A stretch of 41,707 nt of DNA from Russula earlei (taxonomy: Eukaryota; Basidiomycota; Agaricomycetes; Russulales; Russulaceae). Under the pieces are notes generated by a model. The model worked only from the letters and a program-made list of their open reading frames with translations, searched no databases and was not told the DNA's origin. Positions 1 through 9,989 of the stretch are shown here, piece after piece (the stretch's first letter is position 1; every line of letters begins with the position of its first letter). Both the position numbers and the translations under genes were made by a program. Location: the NCBI GenBank assembly GCA_025769875.1, contig JAGFNK010000452.1:1-41707 (forward strand). The letters are read 5' to 3'.

Positions 1-2790
1 ATCGAGATCTTCCCGACGAATATATGCAGCGTTTCCAGTCGCACCATTATCATTTCCCTCTGCGTACCTTCCTGACCTATGTCGTGTTCCACACTATACG
101 CGGTCGAATAGATACGAAAATGGACTTTCTCAGGTCAAGTGCAATTGTAACCATTCTGGTTGCCTGACAGTTAAGTCCTGTGACTTGGGTCTGAGCAGAA
201 TATAGGAGCTTGAATACTTTAAGGGCCAGTTGTGATTGTGTGAGCGAAGGTTTAAGAATCGCAGGGAAAGAGCCCTCAAAATGAGGTATCCTGAGGCCAC
301 AGGCCTCGAAACTCGAAGAGTAGAACAACTAAAGTTACCAATTATGCGCGTCGCGTATTTGTCAGACGGTCATGGAGGTGGGCTCCCACTAGCAGGGCGA
401 GTTGCAAGTACTGTTTACCTTCATCATAAGACGGAAAACGAGTGTTGGGCAGGGGCGGAATTACGAAGGATCGCACTGGGAGAGACCGACCTCCACTGTT
501 GCAGACTAGACGAACGAGACCTTGTTCAAGACAGAGGCATTGAGTGCAGTTCGAGGTAGGAGCGATGCAGTGGATTTATGTGATCGTATCATCAAAGCTT
601 GTGTCTGCAGATCGGAGCTGCTCGTAACTCGTGGATGTCGAGTTGGTGTCTTTTCTACTAACTGTGGCACTGCTGCAAAAAGATCTGCCACAAGTCTGAT
701 TTAGCTGCCAGCCTGCCCCTGAGGTTGAGAAGGGGAGAGGGGAGGTGCTTGAGGAGAGAGTGGGTGAGCCGTGGTAGCTGTGTTCAACGATGTGACGGAC
801 TCGGATGACATCCTCACCTCGCCGCCTCGCCCACCCCCGCAAGACAAAGAAGACCCGACGCGCTCCCTGCCTACTCGTCCGACACTCCTGACGACAATAA
901 GCCGAGTAGTCTCCCCCGACGCCACCGCCCTCGTCGTCTTCGAACGGCGTTCTTCACCTCTCCATTCCATGTCTCTACCTACCTACCCACCATCGGACTC
1001 GACTGTACCCGTGTCCTAGCCTCTTTTAGATCCTTCTCCCTTCGTTTGCGTAATCGTTCTCGGCCGTACGCACACTGCCCATCCCAGGTACTTTCTTTTT
1101 TCCCTCCTGGACTGCTTGTATATAACCTTACCCTTGCCTTCGAGGAGATCATCATTCTCGGAATCATAGTCCCAGTCGGAACGTCCTCGCATCGTTCCCG
1201 TTCCCGTCTGTCTCGCGCCGTTCGCGTTCGTGCGTTTGATCCTCCTACCCCCATCTCCCTCCATCCTCCCTGGGTCTGCACCTGAAGACAAGTGGAACGA
1301 ACATGGTATACTCAGAGTCATCGATCACTAGGACTTCTTCAATTGTTGCCTTGATCCCCCGCCCTCGGTTTGTTTCCGTCCTTCTATTGTTCGCGCAGCT
1401 TACAGAAAGCAGACATAATCGACTTCGAAAGCATCAGTCCGTTGGCCTTGCGTTTATCCCGACTCCACCAACACTGTGCATCCATAGAAACTCCGTTACA
1501 GATAATGGCTCTTCCCGACCGTAAATGCCATCCGTCTGCCGCCCTCGGTGACTGTGTTAACATGTTGTCAGGATACTCCCAACGGTGAGGAGATCTGCTC
1601 CGATGTTTGTCCCTCGCCACCGTCTTGGCGGAAAAAGGGCTTCATATGATCTGTGACTGTTTCGTTCCAGATTCTCTAAATCGGTGTGACAAGACCTATC
1701 CTTCCTTCCAAGCGGATAACGTCCCCAGACCGGGCGACCTGCGTCTCCGAGCCCTCCATCGTTTTCACATCGTTCACATCGTTTATGGTTGACATGAAGA
1801 TCAATGCGCGCTTCGGAGGTCAGGCGTCAACAGGAGAGAGCTTCTGGAGGCCACCCAACGCAACTTGAAGGTGTCAGTCTGAACTTACGCAGGGATGAGC
1901 GAATCCACGGCAGAAGATGTATGTCCCAAGTTTTAAGGAAACCACAACGCTCACAATTCGTGAATTTTGACAGTCGCTCTATTTTCTGAGACTACAATTC
2001 TGTTCCGAGGTCGTCTCGTCTCGTAATCTTCCTACTGTTTCCTTCAAAGGTCATGAGGTTGGGACCGACACTCTCCAAGGCGAGACACTACAACGGTCGT
2101 CCTTTGAGCCTCAAGAAGGCCCCCGATTTTCCAGAACGTCTTGACTTAGGATGGCCTCATGATCACGAACCAGAGTATGCTCTTCCCTGAACCCGGTTTT
2201 GGCTCTTGAAAGGCATGCTCTGATTTGTGCCTTTCATCATGATTTTCCTTCTCGTGGTTGGCTGTGATACAAGGGATCTTGACAATCAAAACCTGCCATT
2301 GTGCATTTTCACTCTTGATTTGGGATGACAAACCCACTTCATGTTGCCCATTCCAGCCCAATGTGAACCCTGCCATGTTAGTTTTGATGCCCATCCCCAT
2401 GACCTCTTGTCACTGAATTATGTGAATCACCACAATCGATGTGCCCCCCAACACTACATTGTCTCAGATACTCCTTTTCTGTCCTCATATATCATACAGA
2501 CTAGACTGAGTGAAGTCTGTATGGCGAGAAGACCTGCATACATGATTTAATTCAGCACATGCCGTACTATTGACTGTCCCCCAGACGGCTTCAAGAGACC
2601 GAAGTGTCTGTCTCCCACCAACCACATCCCACCAATGCTGGCCTACCCATCATGCTTCATTCTTTAGTTGCAGCCTTTCGCATCGAGCTTTTTGAAAGCA
2701 TGGGGCTCGGAAAGTGCTCCCAGTCGTGGATCCCGACATCAGAGGTACGCGTTCTCTTCGCTTGCTGCCGCGCTGATGGTCGCCAAAGCA
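1..2790. other. no supported gene
   Basis: Short open frames occur on both strands, but none shows a recognisable domain, and no splice pattern I tried joined them into a convincing protein. The stretch from about 780 to 1300 is pyrimidine-rich on the plus strand, which keeps frames open by chance. I see no repeat, RNA gene or transposon end here. Confidence 0.5.
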
Positions 2791-2799
2791 CGCACTTGC

Positions 2800-4215
2800 C
2801 ACGGTCCACATAGTGTACTTACCCCATCTGCTCGACGACGATTCGCTCATTCGCCATCTTTGATCTCAGTCGCCCGGTTCTTGTAAATGAAGACGAGGAC
2901 GACGACACGCGTATCCTACAAGGGGGAGAGTGGGCCCGCGAACGCTGGTGGTATAGGCTCGCACACGTTCAATTGCCGACGATGGGGATACCTCATCCTC
3001 GGTTCCGCATCCCACTTGCGCCTTTGCCTGGTTTGCACGCGCGGCACTCCCATCGCAGAAATGCTGGCGCGTTCACCTCCGCTTTCGCTCATCATCGATC
3101 ACCTCGACGGAGATCACGACGTCTCCGCAGAAGATGAAGAGGGGATGACGCTCGCGCTCAAACACTGCGATCGCGTCCGCCGCGTCCGACTCGACTCGAG
3201 ACGAGAGAGATGCCCGTTTCGAATTTGCAAAAGCTCGTCGCGGCCATTGACGCCGAGTTTCCGATTCTGGGTTGCCTCTACATCCGTCCTCCCCTCCCAC
3301 CAAGGAGAGCACGAGCTTAACGATCCCCAAGGGACTTCGAGCCCCCACATCTACGCCACCTCGTACTGAGGAACTTTGCTCTCCCGACGGGTTCGTCGTT
3401 CCTTACGACCGCCATAGGCGTCGTCACACGCTCGCTGCGTTGGATCCACCCATCTGCCGACGTATGGGTTTCTCCGCCTGCTTTCGCTGATGCCCCAGCT
3501 TGAGACCCTCGGGATCACCTTTCACTCCCCTGTTCCCAGCCGTGAAGTTGAGAGACGACTGCGGGAGGCGCAGATCAGCACACACGTAACATTTCCAAAT
3601 ATTCGCTGGTTTGCGCTCAAAGGCGCCAGCGCTTACTTGGAAGCGCTTCTTCCTTGGATGGCGGCCCCTCTCCTTGAGAAGCTTCACATTTTTGTTCTCT
3701 TACCAGCTTACTTTCCCCCTTCCACACCTCCTGCAATTTATGAGCGCAGCGGAGAATCTGAGGTTCAACACGCCAAGTTCACGTTCTACGAAGGCGCGAT
3801 TTTCGTGAGCGAGGGGAAGCCAGGAGGTATTCCTTGTACTTGCAAGCCATCTGCCGACACCTCGACTGGCAGGTTGCGTCTGCGGGACAAATCCTCAACT
3901 CCCTCGGGACAATATTCCCTCAATCTCGAGTACCGGAGATATCTTACTTTGCCGGAGTGGCACTACGCGCACAATGGCGCGTCCTTTTAAAGGCGTTTGG
4001 AAATGCGAAAAGTCTTCAGTGGATAAAGAGTTCGTCGGCCAACTTTCTCGTTCTCTGGCATCGGAGAGCGGAGAGCTTCCTGTGGAGTTGTTACCCCGAG
4101 TTAAAGGGACTCTCATATCCTTCCCTGCGCGATATCGGTCAAGCGTTTGTAGCACTTATCGATTCTCGTCGTATCACAGGCTCCCCTGTAACCCTTGTCC
4201 GTCGTCGAACGCGAC
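2800..4215 (+). pseudogene. decayed F-box/LRR-type protein gene
   Basis: Translations in all three plus frames resemble successive parts of the agaricomycete F-box/leucine-rich family, substrate adaptors of SCF ubiquitin ligases. In order: an acidic N-terminal block ending GEWARERWWYRLAHV (about 2880-2970), then RRWGYLILGSASHLRL (2974-3030) in another frame, an LIIDHLDGDHDVSAEDEEG block (3090-3150), NLQKLVAAIDAEFPIL in a third frame (about 3210-3270), HLRHLVLRNFALPTGSS (about 3350-3400), MPQLETLGITFHSPVPSREV (3490-3550), LLQFMSAAENLRFNTPSS, and CRHLDWQVASAGQILNSLG (3847-3900). Each step needs a frame change and in-frame stops intervene, so at least five frameshifts separate segments that still look collinear. 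An intact relative would be expected to have about 450-500 residues. The family call is by recognition; decay is read directly. Assembly indels are an alternative explanation, although the genes at 14 and 23 kb are clean. Confidence 0.75.
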
Positions 4216-4239
4216 TCTTACTCTTATAGTCGTCCCGTA

Positions 4240-5165
4240 AGGGAGGCATCCCCGCCATGCCTGTACGTGACTCCTCCGAGTTCATTCTACGCCATCCCGA
4301 ACGTCTCCGCGTCCATCGACACATGTTCATTCTTTAACTCGTTTCATTCCTTGGTCCCTAACGCTTCACCTTGCCACCACATGACTCTCACGTTTCAGTC
4401 CAAAGGAATATCGTCCCAGTTTCATTCTATCTGTCATTCTGGTGTGTGGACTAGGCGCAATACGCTCTTATTCGTGCAAAAGCTTCCCTGTGTCTCTGAA
4501 TGCAAGAAATACCTCCCCCAAATGTATTTGTCGTCGACTGTCCCATCTTAAGGTGTGCGGCCCTTCCTTCCCCTTTTCGTTTGTTACTCCTGAACTCACC
4601 AGCCCGTCCCCCAGATCTACTGCACGGTCATGGACTGTGCAACCCAATTTTTCCATTTATAATCCGGACTCCTGCCCACCGCCCAGCCAGCTCCGATGTA
4701 CACCGTGGCGTACACCACTTTGTTGCATGACTGTATTGACCCTCTCCTTCGCCGTGAAGCTGGGCTCCGCGTCGAATCCACGACTCGTTCAAATTAATGT
4801 CGATCTCGCGACGGGCTCGCGACCCACGCGTTCCAAAGCGTTTGCGGTCTCTGATGGGGTGGCCGAGGTATGCATAGTACCCCACGTCCCAGAACCACGT
4901 AGCGCTCGGCGAAGATTGTATTCGCTGCGGTCAGCGGAGCGGAGATGAATCCCGGGCGATTGGGGTCCAGAAACGCCCAGAACGAAGCCATACAATACGG
5001 GGCCGAGAAACCAGGGCCAAGAAGACAATAAATTCAAAGCATTGGGACGAAACAAGCAAGTATGGACGGCCGTGGGGATAAGCAGCTGGCGTGACCGTGG
5101 AGTCCAGGCTCGGTGGATCCCAAAGGACTGGCACATGATTATTAACCACATCAGTAAAGATGGAT
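4240..5165. other. no supported gene
   Basis: Open frames exist on both strands; a minus-strand frame at 4789-5151 has hydrophobic stretches such as LLSSWPWFLGPVLYGFVLGV. No domain or splice structure could be confirmed. It may be another decayed gene, but the sequence does not settle this. Confidence 0.35.
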
Positions 5166-5169
5166 TTTA

Positions 5170-5700
5170 GTTTCCGTCGGTTTCTCACCTCAGGAAACTG
5201 AAAAAAACCAGCGGAAACCGGGAAACCAGGAGACTGGGAAACCCATGTCTGGTTTCCCAGAAACAACCTGAGAGTATCTTTCATGGAAACCTAAGAAACT
5301 AACAGAAACCTGTCGAAAGTATGGAAACTGGTAGAACTATAGTATAGTAGGAAAAAAATCACTGAAAATGGTCAGAAATAGGGTATATGTCATTTCTACT
5401 TGTAATTGGAAGTCGATTCGAACTGGTACAGATCTAAGCCTTGAGGGGACTCTCAGGTATATACAGATCAGCATGGAATGCAGATATCATCGAGGCATCA
5501 GCACGATGAAGGGATTCATCGTCACCATCGTTGTCTGCACATTCCAGTGCAAGGTGCCAGTGTTGCTCACTCAGACGGTCGATGTGACCATAGAAAACTT
5601 GAATTGTTTTCCAGTGTGCTTCATGATGTCTACCAGGTTTCCCAGTTTCTGGGTTTTTGGTTTCCGGAAACTGGGAAACCAGCGGAAACCAACAAAAACC
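5170..5700. repeat. GGAAAC/GTTTCC motif clusters flanking a 320-bp core
   Basis: Two clusters (5170-5330 and 5635-5700) are packed with GGAAAC, its complement GTTTCC and variants such as GGGAAACCAG, in both orientations. The string AACCAGCGGAAACC occurs in both clusters. The core between them carries a short open frame of no recognised family. Subterminal motif clusters of this kind are common near the ends of DNA transposons, but I could not find clean terminal inverted repeats or a target duplication. Confidence 0.45.
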
Positions 5701-5802
5701 CAGGAATTTTTTTTTGTGGTTTGCTGATGCAAAGATTTGTGTTCAATGACTGAATGCATCGATGAATGCATCATCGGCATTGTGGTGATGAGAACACGGG
5801 AA

Positions 5803-5997
5803 TATTAGATCTTGGGTAGATCTTAGGCATTACTACAATGTCTGCTAGTGTGACATCATACTACAATACCTGACATCATGCTATCCTTACTTCATACATT
5901 CCATACTGTTGTATATAAGATACATTAGAACACACATACAACCTCATCTCAAATATATCCCTTTATCTCCCATCTCATCAACTTCTGAGCTCCAATA
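5803..5997 (+). repeat. left LTR of the inverted-LTR element
   Basis: 195 bp from TATTAGATC to CTCCAATA. It contains a TATA-like TATATAAG near 5915, upstream of a C/T-rich tail, as expected for an LTR promoter. The mate at 6413-6607 is inverted and about 97 percent identical by eye. Confidence 0.8.
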
Positions 5998-6009
5998 GGT
6001 TATGGGCCC
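5998..6009 (+). promoter_or_regulatory. copia-type primer-binding site (initiator tRNA-Met)
   Basis: GGTTATGGGCCC directly abuts the left LTR. It is complementary to GGGCCCATAACC, the anticodon stem-loop of many eukaryotic initiator tRNAs; copia-type elements prime from this internal tRNA segment. The inverted counterpart at 6404-6412 retains only GGTTATGGG. Confidence 0.65.
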
Positions 6010-6412
6010 TGAGCTCTAATCTTGAACCCACCACATCCTCTTTCTGACAATTGTCAACACTTGTCTCTGTCACTTTTCTCGCCTTTCTATCACCTTTCTC
6101 ACCTTCCTGATGCCCCCGCCAGTTCGGCCACGTCCCTTACACTATCTCCACCCGCTCCTTCCTCGGGTACCGATTTGCCCTCCGTCACCATCAATGGCAT
6201 CTCTTACTATCCCTCTCCTTCACCGACGCACCCTGACCCCCTTCCCCTTTCGACTGGCGATGATTTCGAGTACCACACCTTCGTTGCCATTGAAACTCCC
6301 ACTACGCAGACCACATCTATTGATTGGTCTCTCCACACTATTGCGAGCACGACTTCCTCTGTTTCAGTTCCCACGTCAATCAACTCTAAACCTCCGGTCC
6401 TCACCCATAACC

Positions 6413-6607
6413 TATTAGAGCTCAGAAGTTGATGAGATGGGAGATAAAGGGATATATTTGAGATGAGGTTGTACGTGTGTTCTAACGTATCTTATATATG
6501 ACAGTATGGAATGTATGAAGTAAGGATAGCATGATGTCAGGTATTGTAGTATGATGTCACACTAGCAGACATTGTAGTAATGCCTAAGATCTACCCAAGA
6601 TCTAATA
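6413..6607 (-). repeat. right (inverted) LTR of the inverted-LTR element
   Basis: Reverse-complement copy of the left LTR, same length (195 bp), ending CTAATA just before the GGGAA target duplication. Differences from the left copy are transitions only. Confidence 0.8.
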
Positions 6608-6915
6608 GGGAACCCCTTCAACTCGGGTAGTAGCCCCAAGGACAAATCTCTATCGTCCGATTGTAGACCCGCCAAAGCCGCATCATGTCGTTTCAGAGAC
6701 GTGCTCAATCAATCGTACGGGTGCGGGGCAGCCATGACTGCTACAACGTTTGAAAGCACACAAAGAAACACAAAGACTTGAACCAACTTGGGTAAGAGAG
6801 TGCTAGAAATTTGCATGTCTGCCAGCGATCCGAATCGTTCCTTTCACCGTCCTGAGCATACATTACTACTATTCGCCCCCCACCCCCCCTCCTTCAAACG
6901 CCGTTGAGGCTGCGT

Positions 6916-7608
6916 TTACACGAAGTGAGCCCTCTTTGGATGCACAGGGACCGACATCTCTTCGGACACCAGCATCCCCTCTGAAATCGTAAATGGTAGG
7001 GAGACCGATATCGGCGGGCGCGCTGAATTCCACGACGGAAGCTCCCCCTCGCGCTGCATGTCTTTGTATTCCCATGCTCGCTCGCGGTGTTCGCAACCCT
7101 TCCTGTGCTCGCGGCGACGACGGAGGAAGAGGAACAACAAGATGGCCCCCATGAATAGGAAGAAGACTGTTTGTTGTTTTTTTAGGGGCGCGTGGGAAGG
7201 ACGGGAGGGGAGGGGGAGAGGAGATTAGTCAGACGTTGTCCTTTTCGAAAGTGCCGACGCAGAGGAGACGTACGAGCCGCACCGACGATAGTCAAGATCA
7301 CGGCGTTTGAGAGGCCGGAGGAAGTTGATCTCGGGAGCAGAGAACGCCTCTCCGATGTGGTGCCGTTACTATGTCGCGGTGACGTCAAGATGTGGCACAG
7401 ACGAGAAGATAAAATTTGTAGAGGCCGGGAGGCGCACTCACAGATCTCTCGTGCATGCCGCATTCACCGTTGGGAGGGAGAGAAGCAGGAGAACGGAGGA
7501 GAGGATGGGCGGCGAGCGGACGAAGGCCACTGGGACTGTCGACTCTGGAAGAACAAGGTTGTCTCGATTGACGGTCGAGCAAAGACGGAGAGCGAGCTCA
7601 CGGGGCAT
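6916..7608 (-). CDS. hypothetical small single-pass membrane protein
   Basis: Three exons read on the minus strand: 7608-7442, 7368-7274 and 7166-6916. Introns at 7441-7369 (GTGAGT...ATAG, 73 nt) and 7273-7167 (GTACGT...ACAG, 107 nt) have matching phases, and the joined frame is 513 nt, giving 170 residues. The N-terminus (MPRELALRLCSTV) leads to a hydrophobic run ending SVLLLLSLPTVNAA, which could be a signal anchor or a late signal peptide. A short Ser/Thr/Arg-rich stalk follows (NGTTSERRSLLPRSTSSG). A transmembrane helix spans about residues 76-103 (AVILTIVGAALFFLFMGAIL and on), is split by intron 2, and ends in RRRR. The rest is a polar, presumably cytosolic tail of about 68 residues. The continuity of the helix across the splice is the best evidence for the model. 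No family was recognised. The start is the only ATG in the first exon; a further upstream exon cannot be excluded. Confidence 0.55.
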
Positions 7609-9230
7609 ATCAACTTTGGGTTCTATCTGGACACGGTTTTTTTTTTTTTTCCTCTTCGAAGGACGGACGAGGGGAAGGAAAGAGAGTAAAAAAGCAGCCC
7701 GCTGCCGAGTTGGTCTATTCCCCCGGGGAATAGTCGTAGAGAAGATTTTGGAAAATTAAAAGATGACTTGATGAGGAGAGCGTGACCTCCGCGGGAGGAC
7801 GGGCAGGGACGAGCTATATAGATGCTCTGAGCATTGTGGACGAGGACGTGCCACGGTGTCGGCGGGATTCTGGTTGTGTTGTTGTGTGTGACGTGTAAAA
7901 GCCCAGCCCGCCTCGGGCCACAGACGCGGAGAAACGAGGGGACGGAGCTGCGGCCGAAAAGTGGGTTCGACCACAGCCACAGCCACAACTCACAGTAGCA
8001 GGGACGGTGCCGACACACCACGGGGCATCACCGATCTCTTCAAATCGTCACGGTAGGCGCGCCATGAGTGAAAAAGGACGCGAGTAGTTCCCGCTCGAGG
8101 ACCTCACGCGGACGCAGCGACTCTTTACAAAGTCTGCTCGTCAAGCGCCATGGCAGAAAAGCGATCCAACGGTGGGGATTGAATGGCTCGCTCCAGCGGT
8201 GTAAGGACCTGCTTTGTATTCCCCTGGATCGGAGAATAGGAAGATGGAGGTCCGTGGCAATTGTCAAGATCGGTCAGATGCCAGTGCCCCGCTGATGTGA
8301 AACAGGGAAAGATACGGCTGTGGTAGGCCGTCTAGCTGGAGGAGCACCAGGCTCTGCTGGATTCCGTGACAGGAGAGCAGTGCTCCAGTGGACCGGACGT
8401 CATTTCATGCTCAGGAGGGCGACAAGTTGGAGCCATTCAACAGTTTGCAACTGGACGCTCAAGTGGCAATTGCATCAGCATCAAAAAAAAAGGTTTGAGG
8501 TACACAATCGCGGGTAAGAATTTAACCCCTGCGAGCACGCTGGGTACTTTTTTCCATCGCTAGGCTCAACTGTACTGCATCTTGTTGTGCTGCGGTCCTT
8601 CAGATTAGCTTCACCCATCAGACGGACCACGTGCACCACCAGAAGGGAAATTATTCGAAAACTTGGTTTCTATGCACAATGTCCAGAAACCATTCTCAGA
8701 AACTTCTGCTACAATCACTCGGCTTGGACACCAGCCATCTCTCAGGGGGATGATCGGCGTTACGCCCAAGCTGTGCGAGAGATGCAAAGGCAGCCAATAC
8801 ACAGATAGACATATAAACGCCACACGGCATCACTCGATAGCCGGGACGTTACTCTGAGTGGTGCGGATCAATGTTCCGGGAAGCACTCGGGAATAATACA
8901 CCAAATGAATGACGAATGACAGTCGGACCGTGTTGGACAGAAGGGGACGGAAGATATATGTCTATAATGACTGTGGGACCAAGATAAGGCCTCAGCGGAG
9001 ACCCGAAAGCGAGAGCGAAGGAGGAAGGTATGATACATCGACAAACGGATGATACCCTTCCCACCAAGCACTCAGGCTGACGTGTGATACGTGATACAAG
9101 CCCCAAGGATCGTCATGCATCGTAAGTAGACAGTGGGTGAGGACATGCCACTTTCGATGATGGCTCGCCAGTGACTGCTCTTTCTCTCCGACCCTCTCAC
9201 GTTCCCCTCCACCTTAGTTTGCAAACTCCT
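7609..9230. other. no supported gene; weak repeat copy
   Basis: A T15 tract lies just upstream of the membrane-protein start (about 7637-7651). The rest shows no recognisable coding region. Around 8790-8950 it resembles the dispersed repeat seen better at 11405-12085 and 13340-14040: a dAYACA...CACTCGAT...CCGGG pattern followed by an AATACACC...ATGACGAATGACA tract. Confidence 0.4.
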
Positions 9231-9236
9231 CCAGCA

Positions 9237-9410
9237 CAAGTGACCACTCCAAGCCATGCTTCCTCCAGACACCCCTCTGCTGCCTCACACACGTCCGGCC
9301 CCTGACAAATCGAAACTTGAACGCGAGCAGCGGCGTTCAAGTTTTGAGTTGTCGGCAGCCAGACGCGTCTAAGGCAGCAGAGGGGTGTCTGGACTTGGAG
9401 CAGTCACTTG
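9237..9410. repeat. long imperfect hairpin (inverted repeat)
   Basis: Nested complementary blocks share one centre near 9328: a perfect 20-bp pair (9265-9284 with 9373-9392) and an inner 11-bp pair AACTTGAACGC / GCGTTCAAGTT (9314-9324 with 9333-9343). A further outer pair, CAAGTGACCACTCCAAG with CTTGGAGCAGTCACTTG (9237-9253 with 9394-9410), is offset by about 10 nt. The transcript of either strand would fold into a stem of about 80 bp with bulges. It could be a foldback transposon or a small-RNA source; no target duplication was found. Confidence 0.7.
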
Positions 9411-9697
9411 GGCACAGGGGAACACGAGAGAAAGAGAAAAATTTTCCCGGGCAAACGTGCCGTGGTCTGGCCGTGCTGTTGCTGTGAGGAGAGGTCAGAA
9501 AGAGCGAATTAAAAAAAATTAAAAATTAAAAAAAGCGCACCGCGTTTGTAAATGCACAGAATTGTCTTCATGGCCATTGGGTGTTCTTGTGATCTTGGCC
9601 TGGAGTCGCCACGCGTGCTGGAGAAGCTTTCAAAGCAGAGGGCATTGAGGTGCAAAGGAATATGAGAGCGATCGCCCTGAGGGTAGAGGTGCCATCC

Positions 9698-9987
9698 TCA
9701 CGGCCAGGGGCACGTCGCCGTCACAGTGGTCATGGGTCATGGTCAAGATTCGTGGCAGTCGCGAGGTGGCTATGGCCATGCCCGAGTAGTCGTCATTGTC
9801 ACCACTATAGCGAAGCATGGAGGTGGCGGGGGGGGAAAGAGTCAGCACAAACGTGCCGTTGTCACGGCCAGGGGCACATCGCCGTCACGGCAGCCAGATC
9901 GTCACAAGTGGCCATGGGCCATGCTCACGATTCGTGGCCGTGGCGAGGTCTATATAGCCATGCCTGAGTCGTCGTCATCGTCACCAC
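9698..9987. repeat. local direct duplication, period about 164 bp
   Basis: 9698-9806 and 9862-9987 share TCACGGCCAGGGGCAC, CATGGGYCATG, GATTCGTGGC, GCCATGCCYGAGT and GTCRTCATYGTCACCAC in the same order with small indels. No coding role is evident; both units are G/C-rich. Confidence 0.65.
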
Positions 9988-9989
9988 GG

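Larger units (their letters stand above)
5803..6607. mobile_element. copia-type element with two LTRs in inverted orientation
   Basis: Two 195-bp LTRs face each other (5803-5997 forward, 6413-6607 reverse complement) around 415 bp. They align without gaps and differ at five positions, all transitions. Each LTR begins TATTAG and ends CTAATA or CCAATA. The whole unit is flanked by GGGAA on both sides (5798-5802 and 6608-6612), a 5-bp target duplication of the type LTR-element integrase makes. Immediately inside each LTR is GGTTATGGG, extended to GGTTATGGGCCC on the left; this is complementary to the anticodon region of initiator tRNA-Met, the copia-type primer site. Normal LTR elements have direct LTRs, so this structure is abnormal. 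The core has an open frame (6022-6432) rich in Pro, Ser and Thr that reads into the right LTR; it may be an internal polyprotein fragment (inference). Confidence 0.85.
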
